From Pseudorhodobacter sp. MZDSW-24AT (GTDB lineage: Bacteria; Pseudomonadota; Alphaproteobacteria; Rhodobacterales; Rhodobacteraceae): a stretch of DNA of 64,000 bases. The notes below the pieces were generated by a model that searched no databases, had not been told where the DNA came from, and worked only from the letters and a program-made list of their open reading frames with translations. Position numbers and translations under genes: made by a program. The stretch covers positions 1 through 64,000 of the forward strand of contig NZ_PGOI01000011.1 in the NCBI RefSeq assembly GCF_002794355.1, written 5' to 3'. This document shows positions 53,534 to 61,179 of this stretch, piece after piece. Numbering within the stretch: the first letter of the stretch is position 1; each line of letters starts with the position of its first letter.

Positions 53534-55044
53534 TGTATCACTGGATTTCGGCTCCGGTTCTTTTGCCCGCCATCATGGGCGCAGCAATGGTCCTTCTGAT
53601 GCGCAACGATCTGCTGTTGCAGCGGATCTTCGCGCTGGTCTCTGCCCTTGGCCTGCTTGCCGTCAGCGTGGCGCTGCTGATCGCCGCCAGCAACGAAGGC
53701 CCCGAGGTCTACAAGCTGGGCGATTGGCCCGCGCCCTTTGGCATCGTGCTGGTGCTGGATCGGCTGTCGGCGCTGATGGTCACCCTGACCGCCGCCTTGT
53801 CGGTCTCGGTGCTGCTCTACACCATCGGCTCGGGCTGGGATGCCCGCGGGCGGCATTTCCACGCGCTCTTCCAGTTTCAGCTGATGGGCATTTGCGGCGC
53901 TTTCCTCACCGGCGATGCCTTCAACCTGTTCGTGTTCTTCGAGGTTCTGCTGATCGCCTCTTACGGTCTGATGATCCATTCGGGGGGCCGCGACCGGTTG
54001 CGGGCGGGCGTGCAATACATCGCCTTCAACCTTGTCGGCTCCTCGCTGTTCCTCTTTGCGCTGGGGGCGATCTATTCGATCACCGGCACCCTTAACATCG
54101 CCGATCTGGCGGTCAAATCGGCCGAACTGACCGAAGGCGATGCGGCCCTCTTCCGGGTGGCCGCCGTGATGATGATGATGGTTTTCGCCATCAAGGGCGC
54201 GCTGGTGCCGCTGCAATTCTGGCTGCCGGGCACCTATTCCAACGCGCCCGGCCCGGTCGCCGCGCTTTTCGCGGTGATGACCAAGATCGGCGCCTATTCG
54301 ATCATCCGCTTTGGCGTGATCGTCCTGCCGCCGACGCATCCGATCACCGGCACCCTCATCGTCGACCTGATCCTGCCCGCCGCCTTGATCACCCTGATCC
54401 TTGGCGCGCTGGGGATTCTGGGCGCCACCAGCCTGTCGCGGCTCGCAGCCTTTGCCGCGGTCGCCTCGATGGGCACCGCCTTTATCGCGGTGTCCGGCTT
54501 CACGCCTGAATCGACCGCAGCAGCGATCTATTACATGCTGCACTCCACCCTTGCCGGGGCGGCCCTGTTCCTGATCTCGGATCTGGTCAGCAACCGCCGG
54601 GCGCATGATGGGCTGCACCAAGCCTTGCCGCCCATTGCACAGGCCGGGCTGATCTCGGGGCTCTTCATGGTTTCGGCCATCGCCACCGCCGGGATGCCGC
54701 CGCTGTCGGGCTTTATCGGCAAGCTTCTGGTGCTGGATGCGCTGCGGGATCAGGCGGCCCTTGTCTGGTCGGTGATCCTTGTCACCTCGCTGATGATCAT
54801 TCTTGGCTTTGCCCGCGCCGGGTCCACCTTGTTCTGGAAAGCCCATGCCTCGGCCCCCGAGGGCGAGGCCCCGTCGCATCCGGCGCAAGCGCTGGCCTTT
54901 GTCGGCCTTGGCAGCCTGATCGCGGGCTTGGTCGTAATGACCCTGCTGGCGGGCCCCATCATCGGCTGGATCGAAGTGACCGCCGAAAGCCTGTTCGACC
55001 CCGCCGCCTATATCGCGGCCAACCAACTGCCCGAGGGGAACTGA
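53530..55044 (+). CDS. mrpD: Mrp antiporter subunit D
   Basis: 504 residues, NuoN-like with about 14 helices. IKGALVPLQFWLPGTYSNAPGPVAALFAVMTKIGAYSIIR (residues about 218-257) carries the key Lys and the TK-x-G-x-Y segment that in homologs form the ion path. ATGA overlap with mrpC; a second ATG follows at once. Same fold as MrpA core, and both are needed for transport. Confidence 0.94.
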   Translation: MMYHWISAPVLLPAIMGAAMVLLMRNDLLLQRIFALVSALGLLAVSVALLIAASNEGPEVYKLGDWPAPFGIVLVLDRLSALMVTLTAALSVSVLLYTIGSGWDARGRHFHALFQFQLMGICGAFLTGDAFNLFVFFEVLLIASYGLMIHSGGRDRLRAGVQYIAFNLVGSSLFLFALGAIYSITGTLNIADLAVKSAELTEGDAALFRVAAVMMMMVFAIKGALVPLQFWLPGTYSNAPGPVAALFAVMTKIGAYSIIRFGVIVLPPTHPITGTLIVDLILPAALITLILGALGILGATSLSRLAAFAAVASMGTAFIAVSGFTPESTAAAIYYMLHSTLAGAALFLISDLVSNRRAHDGLHQALPPIAQAGLISGLFMVSAIATAGMPPLSGFIGKLLVLDALRDQAALVWSVILVTSLMIILGFARAGSTLFWKAHASAPEGEAPSHPAQALAFVGLGSLIAGLVVMTLLAGPIIGWIEVTAESLFDPAAYIAANQLPEGN

Positions 55045-55045
55045 C

Positions 55046-55534
55046 ATGCGCCGCCTCTTTCCGCACCCGCTCTTGTCCCTTCTGCTGTTCGCCACCTGGA
55101 TGCTTTTGGTCAACCAGATCAAGATCGGCAGTCTGGTCATGGCCTTGATTCTGGCCATCATCATCCCCAAGCTGACCGCCCCCTATTGGCCCAACCGTCC
55201 GCCTTTGAAACGGGTGCCCGCTTTCGCCGCCTATGTGCTTCTGGTGATGTGGGATATCGTGCGCGCCAATGTCGAAGTGGCCCGCATCGTGCTGTTCATG
55301 CGCAATGAAAACATCCGCTCGGGCTGGCTCGCCGTGCCGATCGACCTGAAGACGCCCGAGGCGATCACCATTCTGGCCGGCACCATCACCATGACGCCGG
55401 GCACCGTTACCTCGGACATGTCGTCCTGTGGCCGGGTGCTCTTGATCCACGCGCTCCATGCGCCCGATCCCGACAGCATCGTCCAAGACATCAAGACCCG
55501 CTACGAGGCCCGCCTGAAAAGGATATTCGAATGA
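55046..55534 (+). CDS. mrpE: Mrp antiporter subunit E
   Basis: 162 residues, two N-terminal membrane helices (LLSLLLFATWMLLVNQIKIGSLVMALILAIIIP) and a cytoplasmic domain with VLLVMWDIVRANVEVARIVL and TILAGTITMTPGTVTSDMS, the family's hallmark. Starts 1 base after mrpD's stop and overlaps mrpF by ATGA. Confidence 0.94.
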   Translation: MRRLFPHPLLSLLLFATWMLLVNQIKIGSLVMALILAIIIPKLTAPYWPNRPPLKRVPAFAAYVLLVMWDIVRANVEVARIVLFMRNENIRSGWLAVPIDLKTPEAITILAGTITMTPGTVTSDMSSCGRVLLIHALHAPDPDSIVQDIKTRYEARLKRIFE

Positions 55535-55803
55535 TCCTGAACTACGCCCTAGATTTCGCCTTTCTCTGCTTTGGTCTGGGTCTGGCGATGAACCTGTATC
55601 GCATCTTCCGCGCACCCGGCGTGACCGATCGCATCTTGGCCTTGGACACCATGGTGATCAACGTGCTGGCGCTGCTCATCCTTTATGGCATCCGCACCCG
55701 TTCGGGCGTCAACTTCGAAGCCGCGCTGCTCTTTGCGATGACCGGCTTCGTCTCGACCGTGGCCTATTGCAAATTCGTCCTGCGCGGCGACATCATCGAG
55801 TGA
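55531..55803 (+). CDS. mrpF: Mrp antiporter subunit F
   Basis: 90 residues, three helices with FRIFRAPGVTDRILALDTMVIN-like NuoJ-related motif (residues about 23-44; here MNLYRIFRAPGVTDRILALD) and GVNFEAALLFAMTGFVSTVAYCKFVLRGDIIE. Complete length. Overlaps mrpE by four bases. Confidence 0.93.
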   Translation: MILNYALDFAFLCFGLGLAMNLYRIFRAPGVTDRILALDTMVINVLALLILYGIRTRSGVNFEAALLFAMTGFVSTVAYCKFVLRGDIIE

Positions 55804-55808
55804 GTGGC

Positions 55809-56207
55809 ATGGATCAGATCGTAGAATACCTTCTCGCGGCATTGCTGGTCATCGGCGGACTTTTCGCCATCGTCGGCAGCTTTGGCCTGCTGAAGCTGCC
55901 CACCATGATGCAGCGCCTGCACGCCCCCACCAAGGCCACCACCGTGGGCGTGGGCTCGGCGCTGATCGCATCAATGTCCTACTTCTGGTATTTCGAGGGC
56001 ACGCTCAGCTGGCATGAGCTGATGATCACGCTGTTCCTGTTTCTGACAGCCCCGATCACCGCCAATTTCATCGCCAAGGCCCAGCTGCACCGCGCGATCA
56101 ACAAGGAAGACCTGCCCCCGACCGGGGTCGGCAAGGAATGGGCGACCTATGACCCCGAGGTGACGGCGGTCAGCCCGGTTCTGCTCAACGACCGTGACCC
56201 CGGCTGA
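55809..56207 (+). CDS. mrpG: Mrp antiporter subunit G
   Basis: 132 residues from ATG 55809. Helices LLAALLVIGGLFAIVGSFGLLKLP, LMITLFLFLTAPITANFIAKA; the signature LPTMMQRLHAPTKATTVGVG (near residue 29) is typical of MrpG. The C-terminal about 40 residues are cytoplasmic. Completes the antiporter operon; no terminator is seen before deoC. Confidence 0.94.
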   Translation: MDQIVEYLLAALLVIGGLFAIVGSFGLLKLPTMMQRLHAPTKATTVGVGSALIASMSYFWYFEGTLSWHELMITLFLFLTAPITANFIAKAQLHRAINKEDLPPTGVGKEWATYDPEVTAVSPVLLNDRDPG

Positions 56208-56304
56208 TTCCTGACCAAAAGGTCAAATCTGCGGGACGTCAGACTTGCCGGGTGGCGGTGCGCATGGCACATTGCGCGCAACCTCTTGCAGCAAAGGGCC
56301 TGCC

Positions 56305-57318
56305 GTGACCGCGCTTTCCCCCGACGTGCCAGCCCGGACAACCGGGCTGGTCTCCCTCGCCCCCTCCCCTTCGGCGCATGACCGCAACCCCGGCATGCCG
56401 CTGGATCTGGACTGGGTGGCCTCGGTGCAGGCCAATACCTCGGCCATCGAACGCCGCGCCGCGAGCCTTGGCGGGCGGCGGTCGGTCAAGAAGGACTTTC
56501 AGGCCGCTTGGCTTCTGAAGGCGATCAGCCTGATCGACCTCACCACGCTGGCAGGCGACGATACCCCCGGCCGCGTCCAGCGTCTGTGCGCCAAGGCCCG
56601 CGCCCCGGTGCGCGCCGAAACGCTTGCCGCCCTAGGCATGGAAGGCCTGACGGTGGGCGCGGTCTGCGTGTATCACGATATGGTCGAAACCGCCGTCCGC
56701 GCGCTGGAAGGCACCGCCATTCCAGTGGCCGCCGTCTCCACCGGGTTTCCGGCGGGCCTGTCGCCATGGCACCTGCGCGTGCAGGAAATCCGCGAAAGCG
56801 TGGCCGCCGGCGCGCGCGAAATCGACATCGTGATCTCGCGCCGCCATGTGCTGACGCAAAACTGGCCCGCGCTCTATGACGAAATGCGCGAAATGCGCGA
56901 GGCATGCGGCGCGGCGCATGTGAAGGCGATCCTTGCCACGGGCGAGCTTGGCACCTTGCGCAACGTCGCCAAGGCGTCGCTGATTTGCATGATGGCAGGC
57001 GCCGATTTCATCAAAACCTCGACCGGGAAAGAAGGCGTCAACGCCACCCTGCCCGTCACGCTCACGATGATCCGCGCCATCCGCGATTATCAGGACCGCA
57101 CCGGCATAAAGGTCGGCTACAAACCGGCGGGCGGCATCGCCAAGGCCAAGGATGCGCTGCTGTATCTGGCGCTGATGAAGGATGAACTGGGCCACCCATG
57201 GCTGCAACCCGATCTGTTCCGCTTCGGCGCCTCGTCGCTTTTGGGCGATATCGAACGCCAGCTCGACCATCACCTCACCGGCCACTACTCCGCCGCCAAC
57301 CGCCATGCGATGGGATAA
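56305..57318 (+). CDS. deoC: Deoxyribose-phosphate aldolase
   Basis: Class I aldolase splitting 2-deoxyribose 5-phosphate to acetaldehyde and glyceraldehyde 3-phosphate. 337 residues from GTG 56305 (AAAGGG 6 bases upstream). TIM-barrel motifs: SLIDLTTLAGDDTP, VCVYHDMVETA, AGAREIDIVISRRHVL, HVKAILATGELG (near residue 215; Schiff-base-related Lys), DFIKTSTGKEG and VGYKPAGGIAKAKDALLYL, whose Lys forms the Schiff base. The N-terminal 50 residues are longer than in E. coli DeoC. 4 bp before ALDH16, so the acetaldehyde formed is handled in the same operon. Confidence 0.92.
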   Translation: MTALSPDVPARTTGLVSLAPSPSAHDRNPGMPLDLDWVASVQANTSAIERRAASLGGRRSVKKDFQAAWLLKAISLIDLTTLAGDDTPGRVQRLCAKARAPVRAETLAALGMEGLTVGAVCVYHDMVETAVRALEGTAIPVAAVSTGFPAGLSPWHLRVQEIRESVAAGAREIDIVISRRHVLTQNWPALYDEMREMREACGAAHVKAILATGELGTLRNVAKASLICMMAGADFIKTSTGKEGVNATLPVTLTMIRAIRDYQDRTGIKVGYKPAGGIAKAKDALLYLALMKDELGHPWLQPDLFRFGASSLLGDIERQLDHHLTGHYSAANRHAMG

Positions 57319-57322
57319 GGCC

Positions 57323-59662
57323 ATGACAATCAAAGAAATCTTCGACACCATGTCCTACGGACCCGCCCCCGAATCCCCGTCCGAGGCGCAGGCATGGCTG
57401 GCCCGCCATGCGCAAGGCTTTGGCCATTTCATCGACGGCGCCTTCACCGCGCCCGAGGCGCTGTTTGAAAGCCGCAACCCGGCCAGCGGCGCGGTTCTGG
57501 CACAGGTCAGCCAAGGCTCCCCGGCCAGCGTGGACGCCGCTGTCGCCGCCGCCACCCGCGCGCAGCCGAAATGGGCGCGCCTTGCGCCGCACAAGCGCGC
57601 GCAATACCTCTATGCGCTTGCGCGGCTGGTGCAGAAACACGCCCGCCTGCTTGCGGTGCTGGAAACCATGGACAATGGCAAGCCGATCCGCGAATCCCGC
57701 GACATCGACCTGCCGCTGGTCGCCCGGCACTTCTCTTACCACGCGGGCCTTGCGCAACTCGCCCCCACCGAACTCCCCGATCTGGAGCCGCTTGGGGTCT
57801 GCGGCGCCATCATCCCGTGGAACTTCCCGCTTCTGATGCTGGCGTGGAAAGTGGCCCCGGCCTTGGCGGCGGGCAATACGGTGGTGCTCAAACCCGCCGA
57901 ATACACGCCCCTGACCGCCCTTCTCTTTGCCGAGATCAGCCTTGAGGCAGGTCTGCCCAAAGGTGTCTTGAACATCGTCACCGGGGACGGCGACACCGGG
58001 GCCGCGCTGGTGGATCACCCCGGCGTCGCCAAGATCGCCTTCACCGGCTCCACCGCCGTGGGCAAGACCATCCGCCGCGCCACCGCGGGCTCGGGCAAGG
58101 CGCTCACTTTGGAACTGGGCGGCAAATCGCCCTATATTGTCTTTGACGACGCCGATCTCGACTCCGCTGTCGAAGGTCTTGTCGATGCGATCTGGTTCAA
58201 CGGCGGTCAGGTCTGCTGCGCAGGCTCCCGCCTTCTGGTGCAGGAAGGCGTGGCCGACCGCTTCCATGCCAAGCTCAAACGCCGGATGGATGGCCTGCGC
58301 ATCGGCGACCCGCTCGACAAATGCATCGATGTCGGCGCCGTGGTCGATCCGGTGCAGCTCGCCACCATCACCCGCATGGTCGACGCCTCCGAAGGCGAGA
58401 AATACACCGCCGACACCCCCCTGCCCCAAGGCTGTTTCTACCCGCCCACGCTCATCACCGGCCTGTCGGCAGCCTCGCCCTTGATGCAGGAAGAGATCTT
58501 CGGCCCGGTGCTGGTCAGCATGACCTTCCGCACCCCGACCGAGGCGGTGGACCTGGCCAACAACACCCGTTACGGGCTTGCGGCAACGGTCTGGACCGAG
58601 AATGTGAACCTCGCGCTCGACATCGCGCCCAAGCTGCGCGCCGGTGTGGTCTGGATCAACGGCACCAATATGTTTGACGCCGCCGCCGGTTTTGGCGGCG
58701 TGCGCGAAAGCGGCTTTGGCCGCGAAGGCGGCTGGGAAGGCCTGCACGCCTATCTGCGCCCCAAGGGCAAGGCGGCGGCGCTGAAACCCGTCACCGCCAT
58801 CCCCGCGCCCAAATCGGCGCTCGTCGAGGGGCTGGACCGTACCGCAAAGCTGTTCATCGGTGGCAAGCAGGCCCGCCCCGATGGCGGCTATTCCAAAGCG
58901 GTCTACAGCCCGCGCGGCGCGCTTCTGGGCCATATCGGCCTTGGCAACCGCAAAGACATCCGCAACGCGGTCGAGGCGGCCCATGCCGCCAAAGGCTGGG
59001 GCCGCGCCTCGGCGCACAACCGCGCGCAAATCCTGTTCTACATCGCCGAGAATCTCTCGGCCCGCGCCGATGAATTCGCGGCCCGGATCAAGGCGCAGAC
59101 CGGCACCTCCGGCGCGTCCGAGGTCGAGGCCGCCATCGCCCGCCTGTTCACTTACGCCGCTTGGGCCGACAAGTTTGATGGCGCGGTGAAATCGGTGCCG
59201 ATCCGGGGGGTGGCGCTTGCAATGAACGAAGCCTGCGGCGTGATCGCGGCGCTTTGCCCCGACGAAGCCCCGCTTCTGGGCCTTGTCTCGGTGATGGCCC
59301 CGGCCATCGCCATGGGCAACACCTGCGTTCTGGTGCCGTCACAGGCCTTCCCGCTCTCGGCCACCGATTTCTATCAGGTGCTGGAAACCTCGGATCTGCC
59401 GTCGGGCGTGGTGAACATCGTCACCGGCGCGCATGACGAACTGGCCAAACCGCTGGCCGGTCATATGGATGTGGACGCGGTCTGGAGCTTTTCCTCGGCG
59501 GATGTCTCGCAGATCATCGAGGCAGAATCGGCCAGCAACCTCAAACGCACTTGGGTCAACCATGGCCGTGCACGCGACTGGCAGGCCCCCGCCGCCGAAG
59601 GCCGCGCCTTCCTGCGCCACGCGACCGAGGTGAAAACCGTCTGGGTGCCTTACGGCGAATGA
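57323..59662 (+). CDS. ALDH16-type tandem aldehyde dehydrogenase
   Basis: 779 residues from ATG 57323. First domain (residues about 30-500) is a complete ALDH: FHNFP-like IIPWNFPLLMLAW, LTLELGGKSPYIVFDDAD with catalytic Glu, GQVCCAGSRLLV with catalytic Cys (near residue 297), EIFGPVL and GFGREGGWEG. Second domain (about 515-779) is an incomplete ALDH: NAD-binding half only (FIGGKQARPDGGYSKAVYSP, MNEACGVIAALCPDEAPLLGLV, GVVNIVTGAHDELAK), with no catalytic Cys, as in ALDH16 enzymes. NAD-dependent oxidation of acetaldehyde from DeoC to acetate is the likely job. An ALDH16 from Loktanella, also Rhodobacterales, has been structurally solved. Confidence 0.92.
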   Translation: MTIKEIFDTMSYGPAPESPSEAQAWLARHAQGFGHFIDGAFTAPEALFESRNPASGAVLAQVSQGSPASVDAAVAAATRAQPKWARLAPHKRAQYLYALARLVQKHARLLAVLETMDNGKPIRESRDIDLPLVARHFSYHAGLAQLAPTELPDLEPLGVCGAIIPWNFPLLMLAWKVAPALAAGNTVVLKPAEYTPLTALLFAEISLEAGLPKGVLNIVTGDGDTGAALVDHPGVAKIAFTGSTAVGKTIRRATAGSGKALTLELGGKSPYIVFDDADLDSAVEGLVDAIWFNGGQVCCAGSRLLVQEGVADRFHAKLKRRMDGLRIGDPLDKCIDVGAVVDPVQLATITRMVDASEGEKYTADTPLPQGCFYPPTLITGLSAASPLMQEEIFGPVLVSMTFRTPTEAVDLANNTRYGLAATVWTENVNLALDIAPKLRAGVVWINGTNMFDAAAGFGGVRESGFGREGGWEGLHAYLRPKGKAAALKPVTAIPAPKSALVEGLDRTAKLFIGGKQARPDGGYSKAVYSPRGALLGHIGLGNRKDIRNAVEAAHAAKGWGRASAHNRAQILFYIAENLSARADEFAARIKAQTGTSGASEVEAAIARLFTYAAWADKFDGAVKSVPIRGVALAMNEACGVIAALCPDEAPLLGLVSVMAPAIAMGNTCVLVPSQAFPLSATDFYQVLETSDLPSGVVNIVTGAHDELAKPLAGHMDVDAVWSFSSADVSQIIEAESASNLKRTWVNHGRARDWQAPAAEGRAFLRHATEVKTVWVPYGE

Positions 59663-59664
59663 GC

Positions 59665-60219
59665 TCAGGCCCGACCCGCTGCCGCCGAAAGCGTCAGCGG
59701 GTCTATGCCCAGTGTTTTCAAAGCCTTGATCCACTTGCTTCCGTCATCGCCCGAAAACACCAGATCGGGCGGCGCCTCGGCCAGCAGCCAGTCATTGCGC
59801 CGGATCTCGGCCTCCAACTGCCCCGGCCCCCAGCCGGAATAGCCCAGCGCCAAAAGCGCCGCATCCGGCCCCTTGCCCTGCGCCAAGGCCTCCAGAATAT
59901 CCAGCGTCGCCGTCATGTGGTAACCACCCGGCATTGTCATCGTGGAAGGCCCGCGCGGATAATCGGACGAATGCAGCACAAAGCCGCGCCCGCGTTCCAC
60001 CGGGCCGCCGAAATGCACGCGGATATCGCGCCCCTCGGGCGCACGCGGAATGTCCAGATGGTCCAGCAAACCGGCAAAGCTCAGATCCGGCGTCGGCTTG
60101 TTGATGATCAGCCCCATCGCGCCATCAGAAGAATGCGCGCAGATCAGGATCACACTGCGGTCAAACCGCGCATCGCCCATCCCGGGCATCGCAATCAGCA
60201 ATTTGCCGTCAAGATCCAT
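59665..60219 (-). CDS. yqgE: YqgE/AlgH-family protein
   Basis: 184 residues from ATG 60219 (GGGAGA upstream), frame to 60297 not supported. Family landmarks: GKLLIAMPGMGDARFDRSVILICAHSSDGAMGLIINKP (residues about 4-41), VHFGGPVERGRGFVLHSSDY and LGYSGWGPGQLEAEIRRNDWL. Function not well defined; AlgH is a regulator of alginate genes in pseudomonads. Convergent with the ALDH16 gene, 2 bp apart. Confidence 0.9.
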   Translation of the reverse strand: MDLDGKLLIAMPGMGDARFDRSVILICAHSSDGAMGLIINKPTPDLSFAGLLDHLDIPRAPEGRDIRVHFGGPVERGRGFVLHSSDYPRGPSTMTMPGGYHMTATLDILEALAQGKGPDAALLALGYSGWGPGQLEAEIRRNDWLLAEAPPDLVFSGDDGSKWIKALKTLGIDPLTLSAAAGRA

Positions 60220-60361
60220 GGTTTCGTCTCCCGTCGTGCCGCTTGTCCCGTCCCCCGTGTCAACATGAGCGTGATGCGCCAATGCCTCAAGGGGCAAGTG
60301 CTACAATCGCTTCCCGTCTTTGTGACTTCCCATTCAGGCCTCACCGCTTATCTTCCGGCGC

Positions 60362-61174
60362 ATGATACGCGCCCTTGCCCTCTGCCTCGCTCTTGCCCCC
60401 GCTCTCGCCAGCCCGCTGCACGCTCAATCCGTGCGGCTGGCAGATGTGGTCGAGGGAGAATTCCGTCCGGGCTGGCAAACTGCGGCGGGCACCCATATGG
60501 CCGCGCTGCACCTGCGCTTGGCACCGAACTGGAAAACCTATTGGCGCGCCCCGGGCGACGCGGGGATTCCGCCGCACTTCAACTGGGCCGGGTCCGAGAA
60601 CGTGGGCTCCGTCCGCTTTCACTGGCCCTCTCCCGAGGTGTTCCACACCAACGGCCTGAAAACCGTCGGCTACCATGACGAACTGGTGCTGCCGATCGAA
60701 ATCACGCCCAAGGACCCGCGCAAACCTGTGCGCCTGCGGGCCTCGGTCGATCTGGGGGTGTGCAAGGACATCTGCATTCCCGCCACCCTGATGCTGGGCA
60801 CCGCGCTGGCCGCGCCCGGACAGGCCGACACCGCGATCCATGCGGCCCTGCGCGCGCGCCCCGCGACAGGGGCCGAGGCGGGGCTGACCCGGATCACCTG
60901 CACGGTCGAGCCCATCCGCGATGGCCTGCGCATCACGGCCCGGATGGATCTGCCATCGCAAGGCCGGGACGAGGTTGTGGTGTTCGAATCCGGCCTGCCC
61001 GAAATCTGGGTCTCGGAATCGCAGGTGCGCCGCGACGGCCGCAGCCTGACCGCCATGGCCGAAATGGTGCCCCCCTCGGGCGGCCCCTTCTCGCTCAACC
61101 GCAGCGCGGTGGTGGTCACCGTCATCGGCGGCGACGGTCGCGCGGTCGAAATCCGTGGCTGCCCCGCGCCCTGA
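60362..61174 (+). CDS. Periplasmic DsbD-alpha-like protein
   Basis: 270 residues with signal peptide (RALALCLALAPALASPLHAQ). Resembles the N-terminal immunoglobulin-like domain of DsbD: KTYWRAPGDAGIPPHFNW (near residue 58) and DLGVCKDICIPA (near 131), where the C-x3-C pair can carry electrons from the membrane thiol reductase to periplasmic partners. The transmembrane and thioredoxin parts of DsbD are absent, so it needs a separate membrane partner (for example CcdA-like). The gene stands alone between yqgE and an efflux pump. Confidence 0.82.
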   Translation: MIRALALCLALAPALASPLHAQSVRLADVVEGEFRPGWQTAAGTHMAALHLRLAPNWKTYWRAPGDAGIPPHFNWAGSENVGSVRFHWPSPEVFHTNGLKTVGYHDELVLPIEITPKDPRKPVRLRASVDLGVCKDICIPATLMLGTALAAPGQADTAIHAALRARPATGAEAGLTRITCTVEPIRDGLRITARMDLPSQGRDEVVVFESGLPEIWVSESQVRRDGRSLTAMAEMVPPSGGPFSLNRSAVVVTVIGGDGRAVEIRGCPAP

Positions 61175-61179
61175 CCGTT

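Noticed and set aside
53368-55170. 600-residue minus-strand frame opposite mrpD
   Set aside because: Same reason as for mrpA: complement of hydrophobic codons gives charged repeats, not a gene.
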